64,000 bases of DNA from CBDFMR01 sp965249765 (GTDB lineage Bacteria; Bacteroidota; Bacteroidia; Chitinophagales; Saprospiraceae), in NCBI GenBank assembly GCA_965249765.1, contig CBDFMR010000005.1:2728001-2792000 (forward strand), read 5' to 3'. Below, piece by piece: positions 35,348-42,974 of this stretch. Position 1 is the stretch's first letter. The number at the start of each line of letters is the position of its first letter. A program made the position numbers and the translations under genes. A model generated the notes under the pieces. It saw only the letters and a list, made by a program, of their open reading frames with translations. It made no database searches and was not told the origin of the DNA.

Positions 35348-35471
35348 GTAACGGTCTTGTATAAGATTAGTTGCGTGTTTTAAGCACTAAATTTGTAAAT
35401 AAATCACAGATAGAAAGTCCGCGAGGACTTTCGTAAATAGGCTATAACTAGCAATTAATTTTATACGTTGT
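35348..35471. repeat. attC-like site 3, interrupted by intron 1
   Basis: Left core GTAACGG, outer arm GTATAAGATTAGTTGC pairing with GCAATTAATTTTATAC, an inner hairpin (AAAGTCC ... GGACTTT) and the right core broken after CGTTGT. The exon continues at 37446 as TACTGACC. The joined core would read GTTGTTACTG. Confidence 0.78.
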
Positions 35472-35999
35472 GTGTGCCCAGCATGGGCAGCTATCGCAAG
35501 GTAGCTATATATTCTAGAGGGTGCAAGTCCCTTGTGCGCCAGTTTGACAACTGGAAGCATTAGTAAGCTGCAAGGGCGTAAGGGGTGACCCTTGGTCTGA
35601 AGGAAGCAGGACTACAAAGGTCGGACCTAACGAACAGGAACTAGATACAGAGGCTATTATAGCTGGGTAAGCAAGCACAACTTTGTAAAGCCCAATGAAT
35701 AACCAAAAGCTATTGTAGTAGATCTAGTAGGTGTCGACTGAAAGAATTTGCTCTTACCTGGGGAGATCTTAGAATGAGTTGATCATTATGAGAAGTCAGC
35801 CGAGGTCATAGTACCAAAAGTAACGAGCGAGGATTGTTAAACCATACCCTCGAAGGACTCACAACTTGGGAAGGACTGAACATTAAATCACGTCTGGATT
35901 CACTATGGAATCAATGATAGCCATGGTCTAGAAGGACAGAAAAGAAAAATGAATTGATAGCAAAAATCTTACAAGATAACTGACTGTTCCCATAGGGGC

Positions 36000-36051
36000 A
36001 ATGTCCTGAGGACATTGAAAGGAAGGCACCGCAAAGCGGATGGGTTGATTA
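36000..36051 (+). repeat. Palindromic element copy A
   Basis: Two hairpins, AATGTCC/GGACATT and CCGC/GCGG, followed by GGATGGGTT. It is about three-quarters identical to copy B (36244-36295). It lies where the reverse transcriptase N-terminus should continue (after a frame reading ELIAKILQDN), together with two in-frame stops. Confidence 0.75.
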
Positions 36052-36067
36052 TAAATCTTACCGACAA

Positions 36068-37360
36068 GTGGTAAGCAATAAAGGGTCATGCGGAGTAGAT
36101 GGTATGGGAGTATCTGAACTGCAAGAATATCTATCAATCCACCAGAGCAATCTGTTGCGAGAGATTCTATCAGATGGGTACTTACCGCAGGCTATCAGAG
36201 GAGTAGAAATTCCAAAGTCAAATGATGAACGAAAGGTCCCGAAGGGTGAATGTCTGGGAGACATTCAATTGAGAGAACCGCGAAGCGGGTGGGTTTGGCG
36301 CCTGTTAGGGATTCCCACTGTAGTGGACAGATGGCTACAACAAGCAGTTAGTCAACAGCTGATGACGAGATTCGAGTTAGAATTTTCGAAATACAGCTAC
36401 GGCTTTCGTCCAAAGAAGAACATGCAACAAGCGGTGATACAATCCCTCGCCTATATCAATGAAGGATATAGCGATATTGTAGATATAGACTTGAGTAAGT
36501 TCTTCGATGAAGTAGCACATTATAAGATACTACAGCTCATTTATGAGAAGGTGAAATGCGTGACCACGTTGGGGCTGATCCGCAAATGGTTACAAGTACC
36601 GATACTTATTAATGGGAAGCTACACAAACGACGTAAAGGGTTGCCGCAAGGAAGTCCTCTGAGTCCATTACTATCCAATATTATGTTGGATCAACTAGAT
36701 AAATACCTAGAAAAAAGAGGGTATAGATTTATCCGCTATGCTGACGACTTTAGTATCTACACAAGATCAAAATCGAAAGCGAAATCTATTGGGAATAATG
36801 TTTATCTCTTTCTGAGAGATAAACTAGCACTTAAAATCAATGGGGAGAAAAGCGGAATAAGAAGACCATCCACATTCAAAGTATTAGGACACTGTTTCAC
36901 TTCGGTATATAAGAAAGGGAGCAAAGGACAATATCAGTTGGTAGTGAGTAAAAGTAGTTGGGAAGAACTAAAGAGAAAGCTCAAAAGAGCAACCAAGAAA
37001 ACGATAGGGTATACTTTCAAAGAACGACTGTGGTCAGTTAAATTAATCTATCAAGGATGGATTAATAACTACAGATTAGCAAATATTTGTACAAAGCTAA
37101 AGAAGGTAGATGAGTGGCTGCGCAATCGATTGCGATACTGTATCTGGCATGACTGGAAAAAGCTTGAGCGAAAACGTAAGAACCTGATCAGACTTGGAGT
37201 GGAAGAAGGAATAGCTTATGCGTGGAGTAGAACAAGAATGGGAGGATGGGCAGTAGCTCAAAGTCCTATACTTGGGACTACTATTAAAGTGTCACATCTC
37301 AAACGCAGAGGTTATGTTCCTATGATAGACTACTACTCAAAATTCAATGTTTCGATTTAG
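36068..37360 (+). CDS. ltrA: Group II intron reverse transcriptase/maturase, N-terminus interrupted
   Basis: The product starts at GTG 36068 (VSNKGSCGVDGMGVSEL) and has the RT domains: WRLLGIPTVVDRWLQQAV, SYGFRPKKN, DIDLSKFFDEV, then QGSPLSPLLSNIML and the catalytic YADDF motif. The maturase region follows (YTFKERLWSVKLIYQGWINNY) with a C-terminal GGWAVAQSPILGTTI and no HNH endonuclease. A frame upstream (ELIAKILQDN, then YKSYRQVVSNKG) shows the full protein should begin about 120 bases earlier; it is interrupted by stops within a palindromic element (copy A). A second copy (B) is inserted in frame between KVPKG and VWRLLGIPT, adding about 18 residues to RT motif 1. Function may therefore be impaired. 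Confidence 0.85.
   Translation: MVSNKGSCGVDGMGVSELQEYLSIHQSNLLREILSDGYLPQAIRGVEIPKSNDERKVPKGECLGDIQLREPRSGWVWRLLGIPTVVDRWLQQAVSQQLMTRFELEFSKYSYGFRPKKNMQQAVIQSLAYINEGYSDIVDIDLSKFFDEVAHYKILQLIYEKVKCVTTLGLIRKWLQVPILINGKLHKRRKGLPQGSPLSPLLSNIMLDQLDKYLEKRGYRFIRYADDFSIYTRSKSKAKSIGNNVYLFLRDKLALKINGEKSGIRRPSTFKVLGHCFTSVYKKGSKGQYQLVVSKSSWEELKRKLKRATKKTIGYTFKERLWSVKLIYQGWINNYRLANICTKLKKVDEWLRNRLRYCIWHDWKKLERKRKNLIRLGVEEGIAYAWSRTRMGGWAVAQSPILGTTIKVSHLKRRGYVPMIDYYSKFNVSI
36244..36295 (+). repeat. Palindromic element copy B, in frame within the RT gene
   Basis: GAATGTCT/AGACATTC hairpin followed by CCGC/GCGG hairpin. It reads in frame as ECLGDIQLREPRSGW between conserved RT residues, with copy A reading QCPEDIERKAPQSGW in the same frame. 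This supports a mobile palindromic element that inserts without disrupting the frame. Confidence 0.75.
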
Positions 37361-37444
37361 TGAACCGCCGTATACGAGACCCGTATGTACGGTGGTGTGA
37401 GAGGTGCACCCCATCAGTTATCGCTGGTGGGGCCATCTACTCGA

Positions 37445-38107
37445 TTACTGACCGTATTCAAATTTATTTATTTTTTCATTATATTTTACATCTGATAATT
37501 CGAAATTTCTTCCCGACACAGCATCAATTGCAAATGGCAATTTCCCATAAATTAATCTTGTCTCGTCTGTTTGCCAATTGTATTCATAAATTGAGCTGGG
37601 TTCCAATCCTTCATTTGATTCAAGATTCGTGAAGAATGCTAGTTCTTTTTCTAAGGGTTTTATCCATTCACAATCATTTTCAAATTTACAAGGAATTTCG
37701 GCATTCAAAACAATTTTTGATTCGGTTGTATTTGTATTATATTTTGAAATTCTTATTTGTTTTCTCAATCCCAATATTCTTTCAATCATCAATATTTCCT
37801 CTCCCAAAAATTCAAAATAAACTATTTCTGATTGGTTGTTCTTATACTCAGTTAAAGAGACTAATTCACCTTCCGGTCTATAAAGTTCAAAGTTATTTGT
37901 GAACATTTTAAAGTTAGGATTTTGGCTAATATTTTTTTGCCTAAATATGAGAAAGTTATCATTTACTCCATTCTTACCATTCAGAGAATTTGTTTTATTA
38001 ATTTCTTCTTGAGTTAATCCTTTTTTCTTCAATTCTTGAATTGGCAGGTGTTGACATGAAATGAAAAATGGGATAATAAGAAATATTGTTCGAATTACGT
38101 GGTTCAT
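37445..38107 (-). CDS. Cassette lipoprotein, unknown function
   Basis: Start set at ATG 38107 (NHVIRTIFLIIPFFISC), since upstream residues are inside attC-like site 4 and are not a signal peptide. After the lipobox the protein is hydrophilic with the short strands FELYRPEGELVSLTEY, ELEYNWQTDETRLIYG-like. It ends at EYGQ, where the stop codon overlaps the last base of intron 1. I do not recognise a family. Cassette gene between sites 3 and 4. Confidence 0.65.
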   Translation of the reverse strand: MNHVIRTIFLIIPFFISCQHLPIQELKKKGLTQEEINKTNSLNGKNGVNDNFLIFRQKNISQNPNFKMFTNNFELYRPEGELVSLTEYKNNQSEIVYFEFLGEEILMIERILGLRKQIRISKYNTNTTESKIVLNAEIPCKFENDCEWIKPLEKELAFFTNLESNEGLEPSSIYEYNWQTDETRLIYGKLPFAIDAVSGRNFELSDVKYNEKINKFEYGQ

Positions 38108-38126
38108 TATTTTCTTTTTATGGTCT

Positions 38127-38191
38127 GTAACGCTCTGTGCATAGGACGTGTCGGCGTTTAGCCGACATGTACGTGATGCACTTTGTTGGAT
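38127..38191. repeat. attC-like site 4 (intron-free)
   Basis: Left core GTAACG, paired arms GTGCAT/ATGCAC and ACGTGTCGGC/GCCGACATGTACGT with a GTTTA loop, right core GTTGGAT. The right core fits GTTRRRY. It shows what an empty site looks like. Confidence 0.82.
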
Positions 38192-38197
38192 GCACAC

Positions 38198-38960
38198 CTT
38201 TTTTGATTTAGACTGCTAAACACTGGCTCGACTCTTTCAAATATACCAATTTTCAGTCAATCCAAAAACGATTTCTTTTTCCTTTTTCCGTATAGTTGGC
38301 TCAATTTATAAGAAACTGATTTGCCCGTCAAAGAGAATTTTCCGAACAAAATCCTGACTCTAAATTTACCAAATCGAATCTTGACTGTTTATACCAAATT
38401 TTAACCGATTCAGCCTGTCAATTCTATCAAATCTTATAACTTTTCAGATTTCACCAAACAAAATCTCGACTCTATTTTTGTGCGTGCAAAATTTCTAGGC
38501 TTCTGAGGAGGAAGTGACCTAATTTAGGTGTCAAAGCTGATTAGGTTTTCCATATTATTCGATTTATTCCAGTATTCTAAATAATCGAATTTCTGATTTT
38601 AGAATTTCTCAAATTGCGATAACTTTTAGAGATAGTCACGATTTTCTGCGGTCGAGCGAGTCAACTTTAGGCTAATTCACCAATTGTGAGATGGATTCTT
38701 AATTTACTGAAAGAGCGGCTTTTTCTTTTGTAAGATAAAAGGGCAACTTAGGTAGAATTTCCAAGCTGGTCAATTTACCAATTTAGGGTTTACGTATAAT
38801 TTTACTCTATAAGCCGCTTATGAATAAACAGGTTTTACAGATACAATTTTTAATTTCTGAGGAAGCGAGTGGAGTAGAGTGGGTTTGCCAATTTTACCAA
38901 AATACGAGTTCGAGTTCGATTTCTATTCAATTTTCGGCATAAAAAAGGTGTGGTTGCATC
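38198..38960. other. Cassette without a detectable gene
   Basis: About 770 bases between attC-like sites 4 and 5 hold no ORF of useful length on either strand. The sequence is AT-rich and shows loosely repeated pieces such as AAATCTTGACT or AAATCTCGACT. It may be a non-coding cassette or a decayed gene. I see no tRNA, riboswitch or terminator in it. Confidence 0.6.
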
Positions 38961-38963
38961 CGG

Positions 38964-39014
38964 ATAATGATATCGAGAGTCTGACCAAAGGGAAGATTCT
39001 CTGATATCTAGTGT
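38964..39014. repeat. attC-like site 5, interrupted by intron 2
   Basis: Degenerate left core near GGATAATG, stem GATATCGAGAGT/GATTCTCTGATATC with loop CTGACCAAAGGGA, right core CTAGT before the intron and TAGTAGC after it. It shares the loop with site 2. Confidence 0.72.
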
Positions 39015-39624
39015 GTGTGCCCAGCATGGGCAGCTATGGTGAAAGATAGCTATATATTCTAAAGGGTGCAAGTCCCTTGTGCGCCAGAGTGATATTTGGA
39101 AGTACTAGTAAGCTGCAAGGGCGATAGGGGTGACCCTTAGTCTGAAGGAAGCAGGACTACAAAGGTCGGACCTAACGAACAGGAACTAGATACAGAGGCT
39201 ATTATAGCTGGGTAAGCAAGCACACCTTTGTAATGCCCAATGAATAACCAAAAGCTATTGTAGTAGATCTAGTAGGTGTCGACTGAAAGAATTTGCTCTT
39301 ACCTGGGGAGGTCTTGAATTAGGTTCGGTATTCCTATAGATCAAGAAGTCAGCCGAGGTCATAGTACCAAGAGTAACGAGTGAGGATTTCTAATACCATA
39401 CCCTCTACGGTCTCACAACTTGGGAAGGACTGAACGAAGATCCGTTTGGAAATTCGATATGGAGTACATAAGTATAGCCATTTCTTAAAGTACAAACTAC
39501 TCTAGAGTGGTGTAAAGAGCACCCTAGATTATGGGACTTCGAACCGCCGTATACGAGACCCGTACGTACGGTGGTGTGAGAGGCGCACCCCATCAACGAC
39601 AGTTGGTGGGGCCGTCTACTCGAT
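39015..39624 (+). mobile_element. Group II intron 2, ORF-less
   Basis: Begins GTGTGCCCAGCATGGGCAG and ends CTACTCGAT (39624). It shares long blocks with introns 1 and 3 but has no reverse transcriptase, with domain IV reduced. The domain-V-like hairpin starts at 39541. The length of 610 bases would be a self-contained ribozyme. It must be mobilised by another RT, for example that in intron 1. Confidence 0.87.
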
Positions 39625-39633
39625 TAGTAGCTT

Positions 39634-40467
39634 TTATTCTTCCTCATTTACGAAAACTTTCTCATGATATTCCTTTATCAATGGTTGTACTTTTTCAATC
39701 TTATCGAAGTTGTCAAAAAAGAACTTTGTATCCTTACTTAGATATTTCATTGTTTGAACACCTAAGAAAGAATTGTAAGTTAAACAATCACTTAATAACC
39801 TTAAATAATGCGCAAAGTATGCCGTTTCTTTCTCTTTTGGCTTTCTTCCATTTCTTTCATCAATTATTCCGACACCCGTTTCGTCCCCATGAATTACATG
39901 ACTACTCATTCTATATCCGTGAAGCATAGCTAAAAATATTTTGAATTCCTGATTCTCGTATGATTTGGATAATGATTTTACCATTTCTGTAAATGACCAT
40001 TTTTGCTCAATCCGCTGTCTTTCTTTTTTTGGCCACTTTTGACGAAGAATAGTTTCTTGTTCATCACTTAATATCAATCCCGAGCAAGCTAAATGATTCA
40101 TTGTTGATTCTCCAAGCACATCTAAGTTTATTCTCGCTTGATTAGATTGTTTTATGGAATTTATCTCGGACAAGTCTGACCAATATTCGTTCTGTCTAAT
40201 TTTTCTTTCTTGATTAGTACTTGATGATATAAACAAGAATTTCACAAATGTTTCTGTTGCACATCTAAGGACAATTTCAGCATCCCATATTAAATTGCTT
40301 ACAGTTAGATAAAAAACAGTATTGAGTCTTTCAATAATGAACTGAATAATTGGTAGTACTTCGATTAGATTTTCTTTTTCAGCATTTAATTGACTAATCA
40401 ATTCAGCATTGCAACTTTGAATTAATTGTTGATGTAAATTTGTAATATGTTCTTTGCTGCTTTTCAA
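39634..40467 (-). CDS. DUF5677/HEPN-like protein
   Basis: A 277-residue cytosolic protein made of helices. The segment NLIWDAEIVLRCATETFVKFLF resembles the start of DUF5677, and KIFLAMLHGYRMSSHVIHGDE contains RxxSH with a His, as in HEPN-like ribonucleases. No transmembrane helix. Its gene follows a two-helix membrane protein on the same strand after 18 bases, so the pair is cotranscribed. HEPN effectors often function in phage defence or toxin systems; that role here is inference. Confidence 0.62.
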   Translation of the reverse strand: MKSSKEHITNLHQQLIQSCNAELISQLNAEKENLIEVLPIIQFIIERLNTVFYLTVSNLIWDAEIVLRCATETFVKFLFISSSTNQERKIRQNEYWSDLSEINSIKQSNQARINLDVLGESTMNHLACSGLILSDEQETILRQKWPKKERQRIEQKWSFTEMVKSLSKSYENQEFKIFLAMLHGYRMSSHVIHGDETGVGIIDERNGRKPKEKETAYFAHYLRLLSDCLTYNSFLGVQTMKYLSKDTKFFFDNFDKIEKVQPLIKEYHEKVFVNEEE

Positions 40468-40485
40468 TTTTTGGATGATATTTTG

Positions 40486-41106
40486 TTAATCAAAGGAATG
40501 AAGATTCTTTGAATATAAATCATTAAGCAATACTTCCAGTTGAACTAACCTTCTTCTTAAATCAGGAAGCTTGTTTTGGTGAGATAAATATTCATCTGGC
40601 TTGGATACTGAGATTTCATATTCATATTTCAAACTACTTCTTAAACTTTTTAATTCCGAAGTACCATCTGAATCTAATGAATCTGAATTGATTAAATCGT
40701 TGCAATTTTTTAGTAATGAATTTATCAGTCTTCTCAGATTTGTATATTGCTCTTCTATTTTACCTTCATCTTTTTTGGATAGAATAAAATCAATAGTTGA
40801 TAACGAAGGATTAATGTTTGAAATAGCTTTAGGTATAGTTTCTATTGTATTTCTTTTTACCAAGTATTTTTTGATTTTATCTGTCTCCGACTTCAAATTA
40901 CTTGTTTCTGTTTTTATTTCTCTCGTATTTTTTTGCAGGTTAAATAATTCAATGATTATGTATACGATTCCAAAAATTGAGCTTATTGAGCCAATTGTAT
41001 GAATGTTCGAAGATTGTTCAATTGAAATGACTTCAAAGAAAACAAGTGCTACAATAATTAAGAATAGTAGAATTAAGATTTTTAAGTTACTTGGTATTTT
41101 TCTCAT
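40486..41106 (-). CDS. Two-helix membrane protein with coiled coil
   Basis: The 206-residue product has hydrophobic segments at about 8-25 (LKILILLFLIIVALVFF) and about 37-55 (IGSISSIFGIVYIIIEL), followed by a coiled-coil stretch (KNTREIKTETSNLKSETDKI) and a helical tail. It is the first gene of a two-gene unit with a HEPN-like protein. Membrane-plus-HEPN pairs are common in defence islands, but this pair is not one I can name. Start ATG 41106 matches the signal-like start. Confidence 0.65.
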   Translation of the reverse strand: MRKIPSNLKILILLFLIIVALVFFEVISIEQSSNIHTIGSISSIFGIVYIIIELFNLQKNTREIKTETSNLKSETDKIKKYLVKRNTIETIPKAISNINPSLSTIDFILSKKDEGKIEEQYTNLRRLINSLLKNCNDLINSDSLDSDGTSELKSLRSSLKYEYEISVSKPDEYLSHQNKLPDLRRRLVQLEVLLNDLYSKNLHSFD

Positions 41107-41129
41107 TTTATAATTTTCTCAAATTGCTA

Positions 41130-41188
41130 CTAACGTGTGTGGATACGCAGTGTCTCCGTTTAGGAGACATTGTCGTTCTCCACTTTGT
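41130..41188. repeat. attC-like site 6, interrupted by intron 3
   Basis: Left core CTAACG, stem AGTGTCTCC/GGAGACATT with a GTTTA loop and GTGGA/TCCAC arm, right core broken after ACTTTGT; it continues at 41796 as TAGCTACA. The repaired core GTTAGC is a clear integron-like core. Confidence 0.85.
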
Positions 41189-41795
41189 GTGTGCCCAGCA
41201 TGGGCAGCTATCGCAAGATAGCTATATATTCTAGAGGGTGAAAGTCCCTTGTGCGCCAGTTTGACAACTGGAAGCATTAGTAAGCTGCAAGGGCGTAGGG
41301 GGTGACCCTTGGTCTGAAGGAAGCAGGACTACAAAGGTCGGACCTAACGAACAGGAACTAGATACAGAGGCTATTATAGCTGGGTAAGCAAGCACACCTT
41401 TGTAATGCCCTAAGAATACCAAAGGTTATAGTAGTAGATCCAGTAGGTATTGACTGAAAGAATAATGCCCTTACCTGGGGAGATCTTGAATTAGGTTCGG
41501 TATTCCTATAGATCAAGAAGTCAGCCGAGGTCATAGTACCAAGAGTAACGAGTGAGGATTGCTTATACCAAATACTCTAGGACTCACGACTTGGGAAGGA
41601 CTGAACGAAGATCCGTTTGGAAATTCGATATGGAGTACATAAGTAAAGCCATTTCTTAAAGTACAAACTACTCTAGAGTGGTGTAAAGAGCCCCCTAGAT
41701 TATGGGACTTCGAACCGCCGTATACGAGACCCGTATGTACGGTGGTGTGAGAGGTGCACCCCATCAGTTATCGCTGGTGGGGCCATCTACTCGAT
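41189..41795 (+). mobile_element. Group II intron 3, ORF-less
   Basis: Begins GTGTGCCCAGCATGGGCAG, ends CTACTCGAT (41795), domain-V-like hairpin from about 41712. Nearly identical to intron 2. Inserted in attC-like site 6 at GT|TA. Confidence 0.88.
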
Positions 41796-42894
41796 TAGCT
41801 ACATACTTATTTATTTGTTCCCTCAGGAATTTGTTCTGGTTGGCGGGGGCAACACCAAATTCTTCCTTGTATACGTCTTCTAGAGATTCTATTTTAAGTA
41901 ATTTTTTTAATCCTTCAATTCCTTTATTCTCATACACAAGGTGGCAAATAAATGCTTGTATCACATATTTCGGAATGGTTTGCTCATCCATATAATAAAA
42001 CTTGTTATGGTCAGCAATATCAATTTCAGGTCTTTCTTTTATATAATTGTGCAGTCTAACAAGGTCATCTTGATACGATTTATTCATAGAACCGCCATAA
42101 AAGGTCGCTATTCCCTCTTTTAGTGGAGTCCTTGGGTAAAGAGGGTTAAGGTAAAGATGGACAACCTCATGAAAACAATTCTCTCCATACCCTGAACAAT
42201 AAACTGTTTTCTCCTTTTGTAAAGCCAACCCTTGAGGGTATTCCGAGCGTGCCATATAAAAGTTAAAATCAAATCCTTTAATAGTTTGAATCTCTTTGTT
42301 GGTGTTAGCAAAATAATAGTCGATATTAATTGATTTTAAGTTCCAGTTTTTTTCTAATGATACGATAGAATCAATTAAAATTTGAGCCTTTTTTGAATTG
42401 AATTCATAATAAGGGGGATAATGAAATGTTACGTTTCTAATGGTTTTATTTTGCCAGTCCTTTGTTTCAATGTCTTGAGTGATTAAAAATGTACATAGTT
42501 GTTTGGTATATTTTATATAGTAGTTGGCAATAAAGTTGGTTTGTAAGTTTTTCGATGAATCTATAATTGCAAACAGTACTTTCGCCTTTACAGTATCGCT
42601 TTTTACATCTAAAGAAAGTAAGTAAGGACTGCCAAGCATATAATTTGTCGTATTTCCCAATAATCCAAACGCTATTTTATCAGGGTATTGTAAGCCTTTA
42701 ATATCTTCTTCAGAAAAAAATTCAGGGTAATTGACTTCATTATCCTCTTTGAAATCAGAAAAGTATTTACTTAAAAAGTTAATTATTGGTTTAGATTTTT
42801 CGGTGGTGGTATCAACACCAATATTAATACTCATCTGAGCATGAATGGGCGTTGTTAGAAAAAGGCTTAATAAAATTAGAGCGTTTTTAATCAT
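41764..42894 (-). CDS. Secreted gluzincin-like metallopeptidase; end altered by intron
   Basis: The 376-residue protein has a signal peptide (ALILLSLFLTTPIHAQ) and a metal site HEVVH in GENCFHEVVHLYLNP, with the third ligand probably the Glu of KEGIATFYGG, a pattern of M1/gluzincin peptidases. The last residues (NRVDGPTSDN) are encoded by the intron 3 domain VI. Without the intron the gene would end VANKVENDNVS. This shows that the intron did not exist when the gene evolved and that the current C-terminus is intron-derived. Cassette gene between sites 6 and 7. Confidence 0.75.
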   Translation of the reverse strand: MIKNALILLSLFLTTPIHAQMSINIGVDTTTEKSKPIINFLSKYFSDFKEDNEVNYPEFFSEEDIKGLQYPDKIAFGLLGNTTNYMLGSPYLLSLDVKSDTVKAKVLFAIIDSSKNLQTNFIANYYIKYTKQLCTFLITQDIETKDWQNKTIRNVTFHYPPYYEFNSKKAQILIDSIVSLEKNWNLKSINIDYYFANTNKEIQTIKGFDFNFYMARSEYPQGLALQKEKTVYCSGYGENCFHEVVHLYLNPLYPRTPLKEGIATFYGGSMNKSYQDDLVRLHNYIKERPEIDIADHNKFYYMDEQTIPKYVIQAFICHLVYENKGIEGLKKLLKIESLEDVYKEEFGVAPANQNKFLREQINKYVANRVDGPTSDN

Positions 42895-42908
42895 TTCTAG
42901 TAGTTGTA

Positions 42909-42974
42909 GCTAACGAATCTGTGGTATGTGGAGGAGTGACGAAGGAGCTCTTCTATCATCACCACTTGTTATGC
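42909..42974. repeat. attC-like site 7 (intron-free)
   Basis: Left core GCTAACG, paired GTGGTATGTGGAGGAG with CTCTTCTATCATCACCAC, right core GTTATGC preceded by ACTT. An intact example with the target ACTTGTTAT. Confidence 0.78.

Larger units (their letters stand above)
35472..37445 (+). mobile_element. Group II intron 1 (with reverse transcriptase)
   Basis: The 5' end is GTGTGCCCAGCATGGGCAG. Shared ribozyme blocks AAGTCAGCCGAGGTCATAG (about 35801) and a domain-V-like hairpin starting GAACCGCCGTATACGAGACC (37362) and a domain VI near 37411-37440 are present, and the intron ends CTACTCGAT at 37445. It lies inside attC-like site 3 at GT|TA. An RT/maturase ORF sits in domain IV. The boundaries come from comparison with two shorter copies, so they should be correct within a few bases. 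Confidence 0.88.

Noticed and set aside
37360..37632. 90-residue plus-strand frame after the intron RT
   Set aside because: It covers intron domains V-VI and the antisense of a lipoprotein gene; no protein-like features.
35472..41795. Intron class assignment to IIC
   Set aside because: Target preference fits IIC-attC, but the ribozyme length and domain V do not clearly match; class is left open.
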